A DNA stretch of 64,000 nucleotides from Pteria penguin (Eukaryota > Mollusca > Bivalvia > Pterioida > Pteriidae), in contig CM068583.1 in NCBI GenBank assembly GCA_035048485.1, positions 66,277,306-66,341,305 of the forward strand. The letters are read 5' to 3'. The translations under genes and the position numbers were made by a program. The notes beneath the pieces are model-generated. The model saw only the letters and a program-made list of their open reading frames with translations, had not been told where the DNA came from and made no database searches. Of the stretch, positions 25,701 through 33,096 are shown one piece after another. Numbering within the stretch: the first letter of the stretch is position 1; each line of letters starts with the position of its first letter.

Positions 25701-27282
25701 ACTACAGTGCAATCAAATACCTGACAGTATAAATCACATAACACTGTACTACAGTTCAATCAAATACCTGACAGTATAAATCACATAACACTGTACTACA
25801 GTGCAATCACATACCTGACAGTATAAATCACATAACACTGTACTACAGTGCAATCAAATACCTGACAGTATAAATCACATAACACTGTACTACAGTTCAA
25901 TCAAATACCTGACAGTATAAATCACATAACACTGTACTACAGTTCAATCAAATATATGACTTTGGTTCAAAATCTCATGACACACCCTTGGATCCTGGGC
26001 AACAAATCTGTGAAATATCAGTTAAATCCATGCAAGAGGTAAGTAGTTAAGGCTCAGACCAACTACAGCAGCCAGAAGGACATCGAAAGAACAACAACAT
26101 AATAATAACGTTCAATCAAATACCTCAAAGTTTAATACAGAGTACTTCCGGGAAAACAGAATTATCATTGATTTTCAGCTATTAAAGGGCCATTATTCAG
26201 TAAAAAAAAACAAAATCCCACGAAATGTGAACTTGATCTGTTACTCTGCTATATAAAACAGTGTACCAACTTTCAATCATATACCTCAAGGTTCAACCTA
26301 AAATAATTCCCAAATACAAAAGTGACAGACGAACAGTCTAAAGGATGGCCATAGACAAAACTGACAGCCCCCAAGTTTCGATAGTAGGCAACTAAAATGT
26401 CAACTTTAAACGAAAGACCACATACTTTACATACACATAAAGTTTCTGTACAAAACCTCAAAGCATTACTGAAAACTTTCTGGAATAAAATGGCCTTTAA
26501 TATACCAATGGATAGTCTGTGTCATAACATAATACAACTTCTCTAAAGATGGGTGTCCAGAAAATATCTCGAAAAAAATGCATTGAAATCTAAAATTTTT
26601 GACTCAAATTTTGATTTAAAACTGTACTTTAGAACACTAAATGTAACAATTAACATAAGCAAATTTCTATACAATGTGTAGCACATTACCATAAAATTTA
26701 TCATAGAATTGAAGGTCAACTATTACAACTTAACTGCATACATCATTGAGAGTATGAGTTGTCTCTGGAGATAGGTTCTCGACCACTACTGGTTGTTTGA
26801 TGGGAATTTTAGCTTTCACTTCCTGCAGTTTACGCCCTGTTCCTTTACTTCTGGGTGGTCGTTTTGGACGCCAATTACCAAAAGTTGTTACACCTGCATC
26901 AGGAAAATTTATTTTACAAAACAGGAAAATCTTCCTTATATCCATATCAATTTCATGAATTTCAAATTCATTTCAACTGACCAAAAGCGAATTCTTTGAA
27001 AATTTTTTCTCAGTATGATTTTTCTCAGTATGATTTTATCATCATTTTTCTTGGAATTTAGAACAAAGTATAAACTTTTAAACTTTTGTCATCATTTTCT
27101 TGTTTTAGATATATCAAAATACATTACAATGCTGATCATAAACAAAAATTAAACATGATCGTCAGAAACTACTGTGATGTCTTTATTGCTCTGACATAAC
27201 ATCATAGAGAGTAGAAGTTTGCTGGCCTTAAATTAAACAATTTTACCTGGTATAATAGCATCAGATTCACAAGATATTTTGT
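1473..27282 (-). CDS. KIAA1328: Hinderin (KIAA1328) orthologue, ten exons, 5' end not found
   Basis: This is the gene as a whole; coding exons in order are 27247-27282, 26742-26893, 19124-19254, 15512-15627, 14946-15064, 11158-11284, 9714-10490, 5235-5463, 4586-4696 and 1473-1749. Every junction keeps frame, and the joined product is about 690 residues without the N-terminus (human hinderin is about 580). Three blocks support the family from my knowledge of the vertebrate protein: SLKDLCAEDKKRVANLIKEL, a following coiled coil ending in CQELL, and a C-terminus ILDDIFF close to the vertebrate ILEDIFF. Vertebrate hinderin is described as a coiled-coil partner of the cohesin subunit SMC3. That role is family knowledge; nothing in the sequence itself shows it. 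Introns are packed with minisatellites and mobile elements. No database search was run. Confidence 0.85.
2328..2545 (+). repeat. 57-bp tandem repeat, about four copies
   Basis: AAACTGCAATGAACAAATGT recurs at 2394 and 2451, and flanking copies are more worn. Each unit has the block GGGAGAATGGGTATCAG. It lies in the last hinderin intron, just before the CCTTGACCTTG repeats. Confidence 0.6.
2600..3060 (+). repeat. Degenerate ~120-bp repeats with TGACCTTGACCTTG
   Basis: TGACCTTGA occurs at 2628, 2741 and 3012, with a diverged copy near 2888, each followed by a similar block (CATGACACACCCTTG, CCTGGGCAACA). The same unit is found as a single fragment at 25958-26060. It reads as a worn dispersed tandem repeat. 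Confidence 0.6.
3251..4388 (+). mobile_element. Hairpin-ended element with 160-bp tandem core
   Basis: Left end: palindrome AGTATTGC-TTAG-GCAATACT (3251-3270), then AGTCCCCTACCGGCA (3272-3286). Right end: TGCCGGTAGGGGACT (4372-4386), the exact reverse complement of that motif, which also folds with TAGTCCCC (4356-4363) into a terminal hairpin and is followed by AA to give CTAA at 4385-4388. A GACGGACAGACGGACGG tract precedes the hairpin. No ORF is present. These ends resemble non-autonomous Helentrons (rolling-circle elements); that assignment is inference. Confidence 0.65.
3410..4310 (+). repeat. 160-161-bp tandem repeat, about 5.7 copies
   Basis: CTTGATCTGTAACTCATGG begins at 3421, 3580, 3740, 3901, 4062 and 4223, giving periods of 159 to 161 bp. 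Copies are highly similar, the first being the most diverged. The array is bounded on both sides by the hairpin ends of the element that contains it. Confidence 0.92.
4586..4696 (-). CDS. KIAA1328: Hinderin penultimate exon
   Basis: Acceptor TTAATTTGCAG, donor GG|GTTAGG. It reads SPQSLRMTDFSEDSRQNNLP and on to NNVPRTP. The other reading phase runs into a stop, so the phase handed over from the upstream exon is needed. The donor was chosen because it is the GT in this stretch that hands the right phase to the last exon; an alternative GT about 50 bp downstream would shift the frame. The short exon is basic and Ser-rich. Confidence 0.65.
5235..5463 (-). CDS. KIAA1328: Hinderin exon, Ser/Thr/Pro-rich
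   Basis: Acceptor CTTCATTTCAG, donor CCACA|GTAAGC. It reads DRKDYATTATSPIPTVRPPY and on to TSAAHKKP, 75 full codons with two bases on each side. It looks low-complexity and probably disordered, with two near-repeats ATSPI separated by about 15 residues (possible Ser-Pro phosphorylation sites; inference). Without the donor the frame would stop one codon later, so donor use is implied by the continuation in the next exon. Confidence 0.75.
5925..7490 (+). repeat. 40-bp pyrimidine-rich minisatellite, ~38 copies
   Basis: The unit is TCTCTTATCTCTCACTCTCA followed by CTAGACCTTAGATCACAG. The centre (5960-6480) is regular at 40 bp; both flanks are worn, with shorter and longer units. It lies in the hinderin intron between 5463 and 9714, so in the transcript it is a long purine-rich (GAGAGATAAGAGAGA) tract. 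Confidence 0.9.
7795..8030 (-). mobile_element. Worn fragment of the GCTCACTTGAGC-type element
   Basis: CCTGGATCCATG, GAAAACAATAACACTTGCAGG and CAAGTACTTC occur in the same order as in the right third of the RC-type element copies. Neither hairpin end is present. Confidence 0.4.
8690..9640 (+). repeat. Worn ~165-bp tandem repeat with GACGGAC tail
   Basis: AGCATTCTG..AGGAGTTTCATG and AAAACAGCTGA recur at 9063, 9226 and 9489, and GTTCCATAGCATCTTA recurs between them. The block ends with GGATGGACAGACGAACAGACGGACAT-type sequence (9563-9588). This repeats the layout of tandem core followed by a GACGGAC tract seen in the hairpin-ended elements, but no clean hairpin end is visible here. Confidence 0.5.
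9714..10490 (-). CDS. KIAA1328: Hinderin large exon with second coiled coil
   Basis: Acceptor TTTTTTTTGAAG, donor AAAG|GTAATC, 777 bp. It opens ELEKARKNVQRPYTS, continues with a disordered Ser/Pro/Asp-rich part (PSPRSSMQDSSPRGRG), then a long helix at about 9890-10080 with ERKKELLKQREILLKEQEKL and repeated Gln/Lys heptads, and ends in an acidic tail (DDEFKPVSDDDDN). The helix corresponds in position and composition to the second coiled coil of vertebrate hinderin. An ATG at 10444-10446 lies inside the exon; the open frame continues upstream of it to the acceptor, so it need not be the start. Confidence 0.85.
11158..11284 (-). CDS. KIAA1328: Hinderin exon, linker
   Basis: Acceptor GCATTTGTTAG, donor TCAG|GTATAG. 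It reads EQPRVHSLDVAMHDDLETRT and on to RKSQKVS: 42 codons plus one base. It has no recognised domain; the composition (Arg, Gln, Asp, Glu) is that of a flexible linker. Its support is the exact phase match at both ends (phase 0 in; one base out, to which the next exon adds AG to make Glu). Another small exon could still exist in the 3.7-kb intron on its upstream side. Confidence 0.72.
11429..11699 (-). mobile_element. tRNA-derived SINE copy 2, full length
   Basis: On the minus strand: tRNA-like head with A box GGCCTAGTGGTATAGC and B box GGGTTCAAGTCC, body GTCTTTCGGATGAGAC and GGCACGTTAAAAGATCCCTC, and a short ATCA-type 3' repeat tail (AATCAATCAATC). It lies in sense orientation in a hinderin intron. 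It shares its body with the copy at 240-476. The short ORFs that cross it are chance. Confidence 0.82.
12216..12252 (+). repeat. C-run joined to A-run
   Basis: A run of about a dozen C followed at once by a run of about a dozen A, inside a wider pyrimidine-rich stretch (11998-12330). Simple sequence; lengths may be unreliable in assembly. Confidence 0.7.
12798..14400 (+). repeat. 73-bp minisatellite, ~22 copies, with higher-order units
   Basis: Units start CATGTTAACCTGCTTTA or CAAGTTAACC at 12871, 12944, 13017, 13090 and so on at exact 73-bp steps to 14331. Diagnostic variants (CTCCTGG, CTGCTGG, CTCCTCA; CATG/CAAG; TTTATTAC/TTTACTAC) repeat in blocks of seven and of three units. It lies in the hinderin intron between 11284 and 14946. 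Confidence 0.95.
14946..15064 (-). CDS. KIAA1328: Hinderin exon with CQELL block
   Basis: Acceptor GAGTGTCTCAG, donor AAG|GTTTGA. Two bases complete Asp, then IQARYFQCQELLAQYKEQIL and on to KRNWK. The spacing from the previous coil to CQELL matches the vertebrate protein, which decides between this acceptor and a second AG eight bases downstream that would break the frame. It has 39 codons and ends in phase 0. The coil is interrupted after QIL by an acidic, Asn/Ser-rich stretch. Confidence 0.82.
15512..15627 (-). CDS. KIAA1328: Hinderin exon, first coiled coil
   Basis: Acceptor ATGTATTTTAAAAG, donor GAGG|GTATCC. It completes a Lys codon from the previous exon and reads MGDEKEKVTDQLKEEREHFE onward to LHERE. 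The whole exon is charged heptad-type helix, as in the vertebrate protein where the same segment follows the KELA motif without a gap. It has 38 codons with one base on each side. Confidence 0.85.
16042..17560 (+). mobile_element. RC-type element, family GCTCACCTGAG, copy 1
   Basis: Left end AAGAGGCCCATGTGGGCC (palindrome GGCCCA-TG-TGGGCC) then GCTCACCTGAG; right end GCTCACTTGAGCAAAGGCTC folding into a hairpin and closing GAGATAA. A GACGGACGGACAACGAC tract precedes the hairpin. No coding capacity. Compared with copies at 31371 and 54736 it lacks about 190 bp near 16306. The short ORFs inside are not genes. Confidence 0.7.
17561..19123. other. Hinderin intron sequence, no feature supported
   Basis: Unique-looking AT-rich intron. 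A short run of related blocks (GGGCCATTTTCCACTACC and neighbours, 18028-18090) is the only repeat seen. A 70-codon minus-strand ORF at 17648-17863 has no acceptor or frame link to the gene. Confidence 0.4.
19124..19254 (-). CDS. KIAA1328: Hinderin exon with the conserved SLKDLC motif
   Basis: Acceptor AAATTGTAG, donor AA|GTTAGA. It encodes ISSSLEEISQRQMKGRPPGH followed by the signature SLKDLCAEDKKRVANLIKEL. This short block is the best-conserved part of vertebrate hinderin as I remember it, and is the main reason for naming the gene. It has 43 codons plus two bases. An open frame runs past the donor into the intron, but the frame is continued by the next exon only if splicing occurs at GTTAGA, a weak donor. 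Confidence 0.85.
19330..19870 (+). repeat. Worn ~126-147-bp tandem repeat, four copies
   Basis: The block (A)GGGCAATAACTCTTGTAAAA recurs near 19361, 19487, 19634 and 19780, each preceded by CTGAAAACTTTCC and GAATACT. Diverged, so probably old. It lies in the same hinderin intron as the 47-bp array and just to its left. Confidence 0.6.
20191..25957 (+). repeat. 47-bp satellite-like array, ~122 copies
   Basis: The unit is CAGTATAAATCACATAACAC, TGTACTACAGTTCAATCAAA, TACCTGA. Variants at three sites (CACATA/CAGATA/CAGGTA; TTCAA/CTCAA/GCAAAA/TGCAA; TCAAAT/TCACAT) are shuffled along the array, and an 846-bp block (18 units) is duplicated. It fills most of the 7.5-kb hinderin intron between 19254 and 26742 and has no open frame of note. 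Confidence 0.97.
26742..26893 (-). CDS. KIAA1328: Hinderin exon, basic N-terminal segment
   Basis: Acceptor TTTTCCTGATGCAG, donor GAT|GTATGC. It reads VTTFGNWRPKRPPRSKGTGR and onward to THTLND, 50 full codons after two joining bases. The RPKRPPRSKGTGRK stretch is strongly basic and could act as a nuclear localisation or nucleic-acid contact patch (inference). It ends in phase 0 and joins the phase-0 start of 19124-19254 across a 7.5-kb intron that holds the 47-bp array. Confidence 0.75.
27247..27282 (-). CDS. KIAA1328: Hinderin microexon (36 bp), most 5' exon found
   Basis: A 36-bp exon between acceptor TTTCTTTACAG and donor CAG|GTAAAA. It starts two bases before a codon boundary, reads KISCESDAIIP, and ends with one base that joins the GT of the next exon to make Gly. 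Acceptor, donor and phase all fit, which is hard to get by chance, but the peptide is too short to confirm by homology. The exon that feeds into it must end one base into a codon; I could not identify it between here and 34 kb. Confidence 0.6.
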
Positions 27283-27299
27283 CTGTAAAGAAAAAAGTA

Positions 27300-27540
27300 T
27301 AAACTATTATACAATCTGGTCTAACAGACAATCTGGTCTTACGTAGAGTCTGGTCTAACATACAGTATGGTCTAGTACACAATCTAGTTAGTTGGTCTAA
27401 GATACAGTATGGTCTAACATAGTTTGATCCAACATACAGTATGTTCTAAGATACAGTATAGTGTAACATACAGTATGGTCTAACATGCAGTCTGGTTTAA
27501 CATACAGTATGGTCTAACATACAGTATGGTTTTATACATG
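27300..27540 (+). repeat. Degenerate 16-17-bp repeat (ACATACAGTATGGTCTA)
   Basis: TACAGTATGGTCTAACA and close variants recur about a dozen times. It begins about 20 bp upstream, in transcript sense, of the hinderin microexon acceptor. Confidence 0.7.
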
Positions 27541-29250
27541 AACAGGTTATACATGTACACGTTATCAACAAACACTTTATGTATTAAGAGAAAAGAGAAA
27601 CCCATGCTCCCCCTTCTTACCCTAATGCATAACATCCCAAATTCCTCATAAATCTGACATAATTCTTAAACTTGAAAGCATGACCTTGCACCAAGGTCAG
27701 GACATATTGTTTCCAAGGGGTACCCAGATATGTTATTAAACATATAATATGAAGGACTCAAATAAATAACAGAGAGAGATAGACTGAAGAAATTGAAACT
27801 GCTAACTTTGTATTATTAGAGAGTACATGGAAATCTTATTGAAATATACATGATCATAAAGGTATATACAGCAAAGAGGAATAAGCATTTACAAAGAAAA
27901 CTACTGTCTGCGCAGCTCACAGAGCTGCACAGAGAGTAGTAATGCTGTCAGTAGACCATGACTATTACTCCCTGCCTCCACAGTATGCCTTAATGACAAG
28001 GCTAACATAGATGTAATGCAATATAAATTCTGTGTCAAAGCTATCAATCCTTCTTCATGCAAATCTGCACACGATGGTCTTACTATGTACTAAATTTGGT
28101 TGAAATCCTATCAGTGGCTTAAGAGTTGTTGCTAAGACAATGTAAACATGTATAATACAAAAATTTCTACATGTCAAAGGCAGTAACTCTTGGAAAATTT
28201 CTGGTAAATGTATCACAATCATTTCTCTTCATGCATTCAAAAAATGATGGTCCATCTTTGAGTCAAGTTACAGTGGTTAAAAGGGGCTGAGGTTAATATG
28301 TGCTCTGCAATACCAATTCTAAGTGCCAAGGACCATAACTCCTGCAAACTTTCAGGTACAACAATAATCTCCCTTCCTAGAAACTGCACATGATTGTGAT
28401 AGTGAAATATTCATTTATACATTGTAAAATACAAATTTAAATACAAAGTAACTTATCTCAGAATTTACTACATGTATGTAAATCGCTATGGTTCCTATTG
28501 ATCTTCATCGAGTTCTACCTTAACACATAACTATGATAAGACGATAACTGGACTTTTCTTTTTCAGTTTTGCAAAGACTGAAATTCAATATCAATGCAAT
28601 TAAATGATATTATTGAAGTCAGACTCCTCACATGAGAGATATTGAGGGATAAGTCTCTGGATTTATCTTCGCTACATACAAGAAATCTAATCTCATTTCT
28701 TCAAACTGCAGTCATACACAATTTTGATGAAGAAAATTGGTCAATATTTGTAAGACTCCTCAATGAATTCAGCAGTTTTTAGTTGCAGATTCAGAGGGGG
28801 GCAGAGGGGAATATTTCCCATCCCTCTAAAATGAGAGAGAGTGAAGGACAGAGAGACGCAACAGACTACTTGACTCTCTGGATTATTCTATTCCAAGAAT
28901 ATTTCAGTCTTTACATTGCCTCAGTAATTGACGATTTATCAACATTACAAAGTCATCGCAATTTCACACAAAGCATAAAAAAATATACAAGCTACTACAC
29001 TTTTTCATCCAAAAAGAAGGTAAGATTATATTAAATTACATATTAGAAGATGAAATATGACTCTGCTGTATGACAAAATCCACCACACATATGACAAGAA
29101 AAACAAAGTATGGGCAAAACATGAATAGCACCACACATATGACAAGAGAAACAAAGTATGGGCAAAACATGAATAGCATCACAAAAAGTTCATTTAAACA
29201 GCGGCTGTGGTATTGAGATCGATCAAATGACATGAAAATGCGCAATGTTT
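27541..29250. other. Upstream of the hinderin microexon, no feature supported
   Basis: I searched the minus strand for an exon ending one base into a codon with a good donor and found none that I would defend. Part of 28040-28400 looks like worn repeat of the AACTCTTG type seen at 19330-19870. Confidence 0.35.
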
Positions 29251-29251
29251 A

Positions 29252-29860
29252 GGTCCAAAACCTGCCAAATTGTTGGAGCTTCCAGGGGGCTTTGCTCCCC
29301 TAGTCCCCATACCAGGGCTCTGCCCTGGACCTGTTGGGGACCTAAATGGTCCCCAGACCCCTTGCCTTACTTCACCTCCCTATCTCCAAAACCTGGATCC
29401 CCCTGATTTTCTGACTCATATAGCTCATATACTCAAAATATAATTCAGCGAGGTTGTATTACAGTCTATAACAAACACTGAATTTATCTCCCAGGTCATT
29501 TTCGGAATGTTTCAGGTAGTATCTCCATTTAGATTCTAGTGTGAATTCACGCCGACTTTGAGAATACAATTGCATACACATAATTTTATTACTGTATTGT
29601 TATGTTTAAAATCTGAACAGTTTGTTATTCGGTCTAGAAAATGATCATCCAGTCTGGTACAGAACAATGTTCTACAAGACGAAATGTCTTGTACAAATTT
29701 GAAAAACATCATATACACTGTAGTCACTAAAACTGGCAAATTGTAGGAACTTCCAAGGAGCTTCATCACCTAATCCCCTTCAGGTTCTGCCTTGGAACTG
29801 CTAGGAATCTCTTGCCTGATTCCCCTGCAGAGAGTAAAATTCCTTGAAATTCTTCAGGAG
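29252..29860 (+). repeat. Diverged repeat pair (AAACCTGCCAAATTGT...)
   Basis: A block at 29252-29400 (CTGCCAAATTGTTGGAGCTT, CCAGGGGGCTTTGCTCCCCT, GGGCTCTGCCCTGG) returns in diverged form at 29725-29830 (CTGGCAAATTGTAGGAACTT, GGTTCTGCCTTGG). They are probably two copies of one dispersed element. Confidence 0.5.
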
Positions 29861-30127
29861 CCATGTGGGCCCCTGAATTTTCTAAGTTAGGGACCCACAT
29901 GAAATTTTAGGAGCCCACACAGAAAAATCAAAGTACCAGAGGTCCTGAAAGATACTCCTACTCACATCTTCTTGTGAGTAGAGATCTACATGTATCACAC
30001 TAAGGACACCTCAGCCTCATTTTGTATGAAGCTGAATGAAATGAGTTATGTTATTACAAATGAATGAAAATAAGATAGTGCACACAGCAACCTGCTCATA
30101 AGGTTATCCCATCATGTGATTCCATGG

Positions 30128-30273
30128 CAGTGGTGGGTTCAGGAGGGGGGAGGGTTTTCCCCCTTCCACCACATATTTACAATTAAAAATCCAGATCTGA
30201 CACCGAAAATGGTCGAGTAGTTTGGCTAATACACATGTGGGCCCCCTTTTTGGAAATCCTGGATCCGCCACTG
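30128..30273 (+). mobile_element. 146-bp MITE, copy 1
   Basis: Terminal inverted repeats CAGTGGTGGGTTCAGGA and TCCTGGATCCGCCACTG. The interior (GACACCGAAAATGGTCGAGT, AGTTTGGCTAATACACATGT) matches the element at 46662-46810 in the opposite orientation. Such CAGTGGCGGATCCAGG ends are typical of hAT-type MITEs (family knowledge). No clear 8-bp target duplication is seen. Confidence 0.75.
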
Positions 30274-30496
30274 CATGAAGTGTCCATCTTTTCCAGTTAG
30301 ATGTTTTTCATTTCTTATACTGATTTGTATATTTAAAGGCTAGATTGGTTATTCAAATTATGTGATGAGATTGATGAACTAAAAATAACAGTGTTCCACT
30401 CAACACATTATCCCTTTAATGATGGCTACATGCTGGGTTATGATGTTTTCCACATACATCCTTAATTCTCAGTAACGACAATGTATTACAATGAAA

Positions 30497-30627
30497 ACAG
30501 TCCGAGATTCTCTGCCCTCCTCCCACTTTTGATATCGGCGGTTTGTGGAAATTCCAAATTTTGATGAAGAAAGTCTCTCTGACCCTCTCCTACAAAGTGG
30601 GAGAAGGGCAGAGAATCTCTGACTACA
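30497..30627 (+). mobile_element. Small fold-back element
   Basis: Arms ACAGTCCGAGATTCTCTGCC.. (30497-30531) and ..GGCAGAGAATCTCTGACT (30593-30627) are inverted repeats of about 34 bp with few mismatches around a loop of about 60 bp. Likely a short non-autonomous DNA element. Confidence 0.6.
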
Positions 30628-30768
30628 ATGAAAAGTAGTCCCCAGACAACTCAATTTGACAGTAGTTTGGATAAAAGAAAGTATGAAAATTCAATAAAAA
30701 AGTCAGTTCATAAAACACAGCGTGATACATTTGTAGTTTCAAATGTTTTATCTTTATTATTATATGAA

Positions 30769-31354
30769 ATCAGAGTTTAACAAATGTCCCTGTGATCTGG
30801 TGGTCATTCGAACCGGCAAAACAGCAATTTTTTCCGGTCTGAATCATTTTTTGGGGGACCAAACCTTTTTTTGCAAAACTATGCTTAAATATGAACATGA
30901 AATCATTTATTTCATTCATTTCAATAATTATTAATTGTAACCATCCCTTCCTCACTTTCCATAGCTGGTTAAAACTCCTTTCCTTCCTTTATGCCTCCCC
31001 TTTTTTTTTTTTTTTTGGAATCACCCCTCCCTCTTCTGAACACTTTCTTTTCTGGCCGGGGATAGGGGGCGATGAATATCTGATCAGCCAGGACACCGCC
31101 ATTGTTGTGTACACGTAACTTCCTAATCTGGGTAAGCGCACTTGACTTGGTCAAAAGATTCGCCGAAAAAACAGAGTTTATCCAATGGGCGTTATCAACA
31201 CGTTTTTGACTTGGGAAGACTTCCTTCAATGTGAAAGTAAACAGAGCAGAAATAGGTGTCGGACATTTGGACCAGCAAAATGCTGAATTCTGTCGGTCCT
31301 TGCAAAATCCTGACCTGATGACCGGATGGACCGGAACTTTTGTTAAACTCTGAT
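30769..31354. mobile_element. 586-bp element with 16-bp perfect TIRs
   Basis: ATCAGAGTTTAACAAA at 30769-30784 is the exact reverse complement of 31339-31354. GAA flanks both sides as a possible 3-bp target duplication. The interior just inside each end is also loosely inverted (TCCGGTC and CCGGTCAT-type blocks). No transposase ORF; the ORFs crossing it are not coding. Confidence 0.6.
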
Positions 31355-31370
31355 GAAATGTGTGAAAAAA

Positions 31371-33096
31371 CAAGAGGCCCAAGTGGGCCTATATCGCTCA
31401 CCTGAGTACCTATATTATCAGTCATGCATGAAGGAAGAATTCATTTATTTTTGCATTAATGTGACTAAGTCAACACAGATGTTGAAAATATGTCAAATTT
31501 TATTTCAGGCTAGAATAAAAAACAACACTTTTTTGCACATCCATTCAGGTGATTTTGATATTAAGCATTTCCTTTATCTCTGCAAGAAGTCATTCAGGGC
31601 AACAAGTTAGTCATTTTCTTTAGGTGGGGCCTTTTGTTGACTGATTTCAAGTCTGGGTCATGAACAACAATTCTTTCAAATATTGTCCAGATCTAACTTA
31701 AAATGGCCTAATTTCATATGTTGAGTGTTGAGAAACATCTAAAAACTTATTTAGATGTGTAAAGAAATGAAAAAAAAATTTTGACCACAGCTGGATTTGA
31801 ACCGCTACTCTCCATATTTCAATTACCAAGTGGTATATGTACTATTGTGAGAACTGCTTTTTAGACATGGTGGCATTATCTGTTAACCAATTTGGATGAA
31901 ATTTACCAAATTGATAGAGGACTTTTAGTACTTCATGTATTCCATGTTTCATTAAAATCTTTCATGTGGTATAACAGCAGAAGTGAAAAATGTGATTGAA
32001 TTGTTCCTATACACCCTCATTTGGAAGTCTTAAAAAATTCATAGAAAATCCAAAAATTGAGATATTGACAAAATTCTTTCAAAGTAACAATCCTTACCAT
32101 AATAATGATCACAATAGTCCATAAGAAATCATCATTATCAATTAACTAGGAAATATGAAACTTTTTTCTGCATTGAATCACCAAGTCCAAAGAAATGTCG
32201 AAAAAAATTCTAAAATTTGATTTTGGAAGGGAACCAAAATGACAATACATCTTCACTCATCCCTCTAGATCATTTCTATGCATTCTGTTTTTTTTGGAAG
32301 TCTTAAACGTAAAATTCCTAATTTCATATGTTGAGTGTTGAGAAACATCTAAAAACTTATTTAGATGTGTAAAAAAAAAAAAATGGATTTGAACCGCTAC
32401 TCTCCATATTTCAATTACTGTACCATTGTGAGACCTACTTTTAGACATGGTGGCATTATCTGTTAACCAATTTGGATGATACAAAAAACAAAATCTTTGA
32501 AAAGGACTATGAGTACTTGCATCCTACCCAGTTTTATCACAATCCTTCAAGTTGTTCTGTAGATCAAGTTGAAGATATGAAAAATTGTCCCCCCCCCCCT
32601 TTTCTTGGAAGTCTTAAAAAATTCATAAAAAATTCAAAAATCGAGATATTGAAAAAATTCCTTCACACCAGCATTCCTTACCATAGAAATGATTAAATGA
32701 AACCAAATGAATGCATCAATGTTTACTAAAAGAAAATAATAACTCTTTAATGCATTAAAATAACAAAGTCCAAAATAAAAATGAAAAAAACGTTCAAACT
32801 GTGAAATGTTTACACCAATTATCCCACCCCCCTTTTTTCTTGAAAGTCTTAAAAAATTCATAAAAAATCCAAAACATAAAATATTGAAAAATTTTCTTCG
32901 CAGTAGTATTTCTTACCATCAAAATGATCAAATTAAACCAAATTAATGCATCAATGTTTACTAAAAGAAAAAAATACCTCTTTTCTGCATTAAAATTACC
33001 AAGTACTAAAAAACGTCAAAAAAACGTACGACGGACGGACGACGGACGGTGATTGATCACAATAGCTCACTTGAGCCTTTGGCTCAGGTGAGCTAA
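31371..33096 (+). mobile_element. RC-type element, family GCTCACCTGAG, copy 2
   Basis: Left end GGCCCA-AG-TGGGCC palindrome (31376-31389) then GCTCACCTGAG; right end hairpin AGCTCACTTGAGCC-TTT-GGCTCAGGTGAGCT (33064-33094) and CTAA. The interior is made of three worn tandem modules around CTTAAAAAATTCATAAAAAA, each with TGTCCCCC- or CACCCCCCT-type runs. It carries a tRNA-like patch at 31790-31855 (B box GGTTCAAATCC on the minus strand). A CGACGGACGGACGACGGACG tract precedes the hairpin. Confidence 0.72.

Noticed and set aside
20191..25957. CRISPR-like regular array
   Set aside because: Units are head-to-tail with no unique spacers, the setting is a eukaryotic intron, and no cas gene is near. 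It is a minisatellite.
30969..31425. Two minus-strand ORFs (137 and 76 codons)
   Set aside because: They cross the end of the 586-bp TIR element and the start of RC element copy 2; no splice link to hinderin.
31790..31855. tRNA gene or SINE in RC element copies 2 and 3
   Set aside because: A B box is present on the minus strand, but the A box is poor and no acceptor stem pairs; noted only as a tRNA-like patch.
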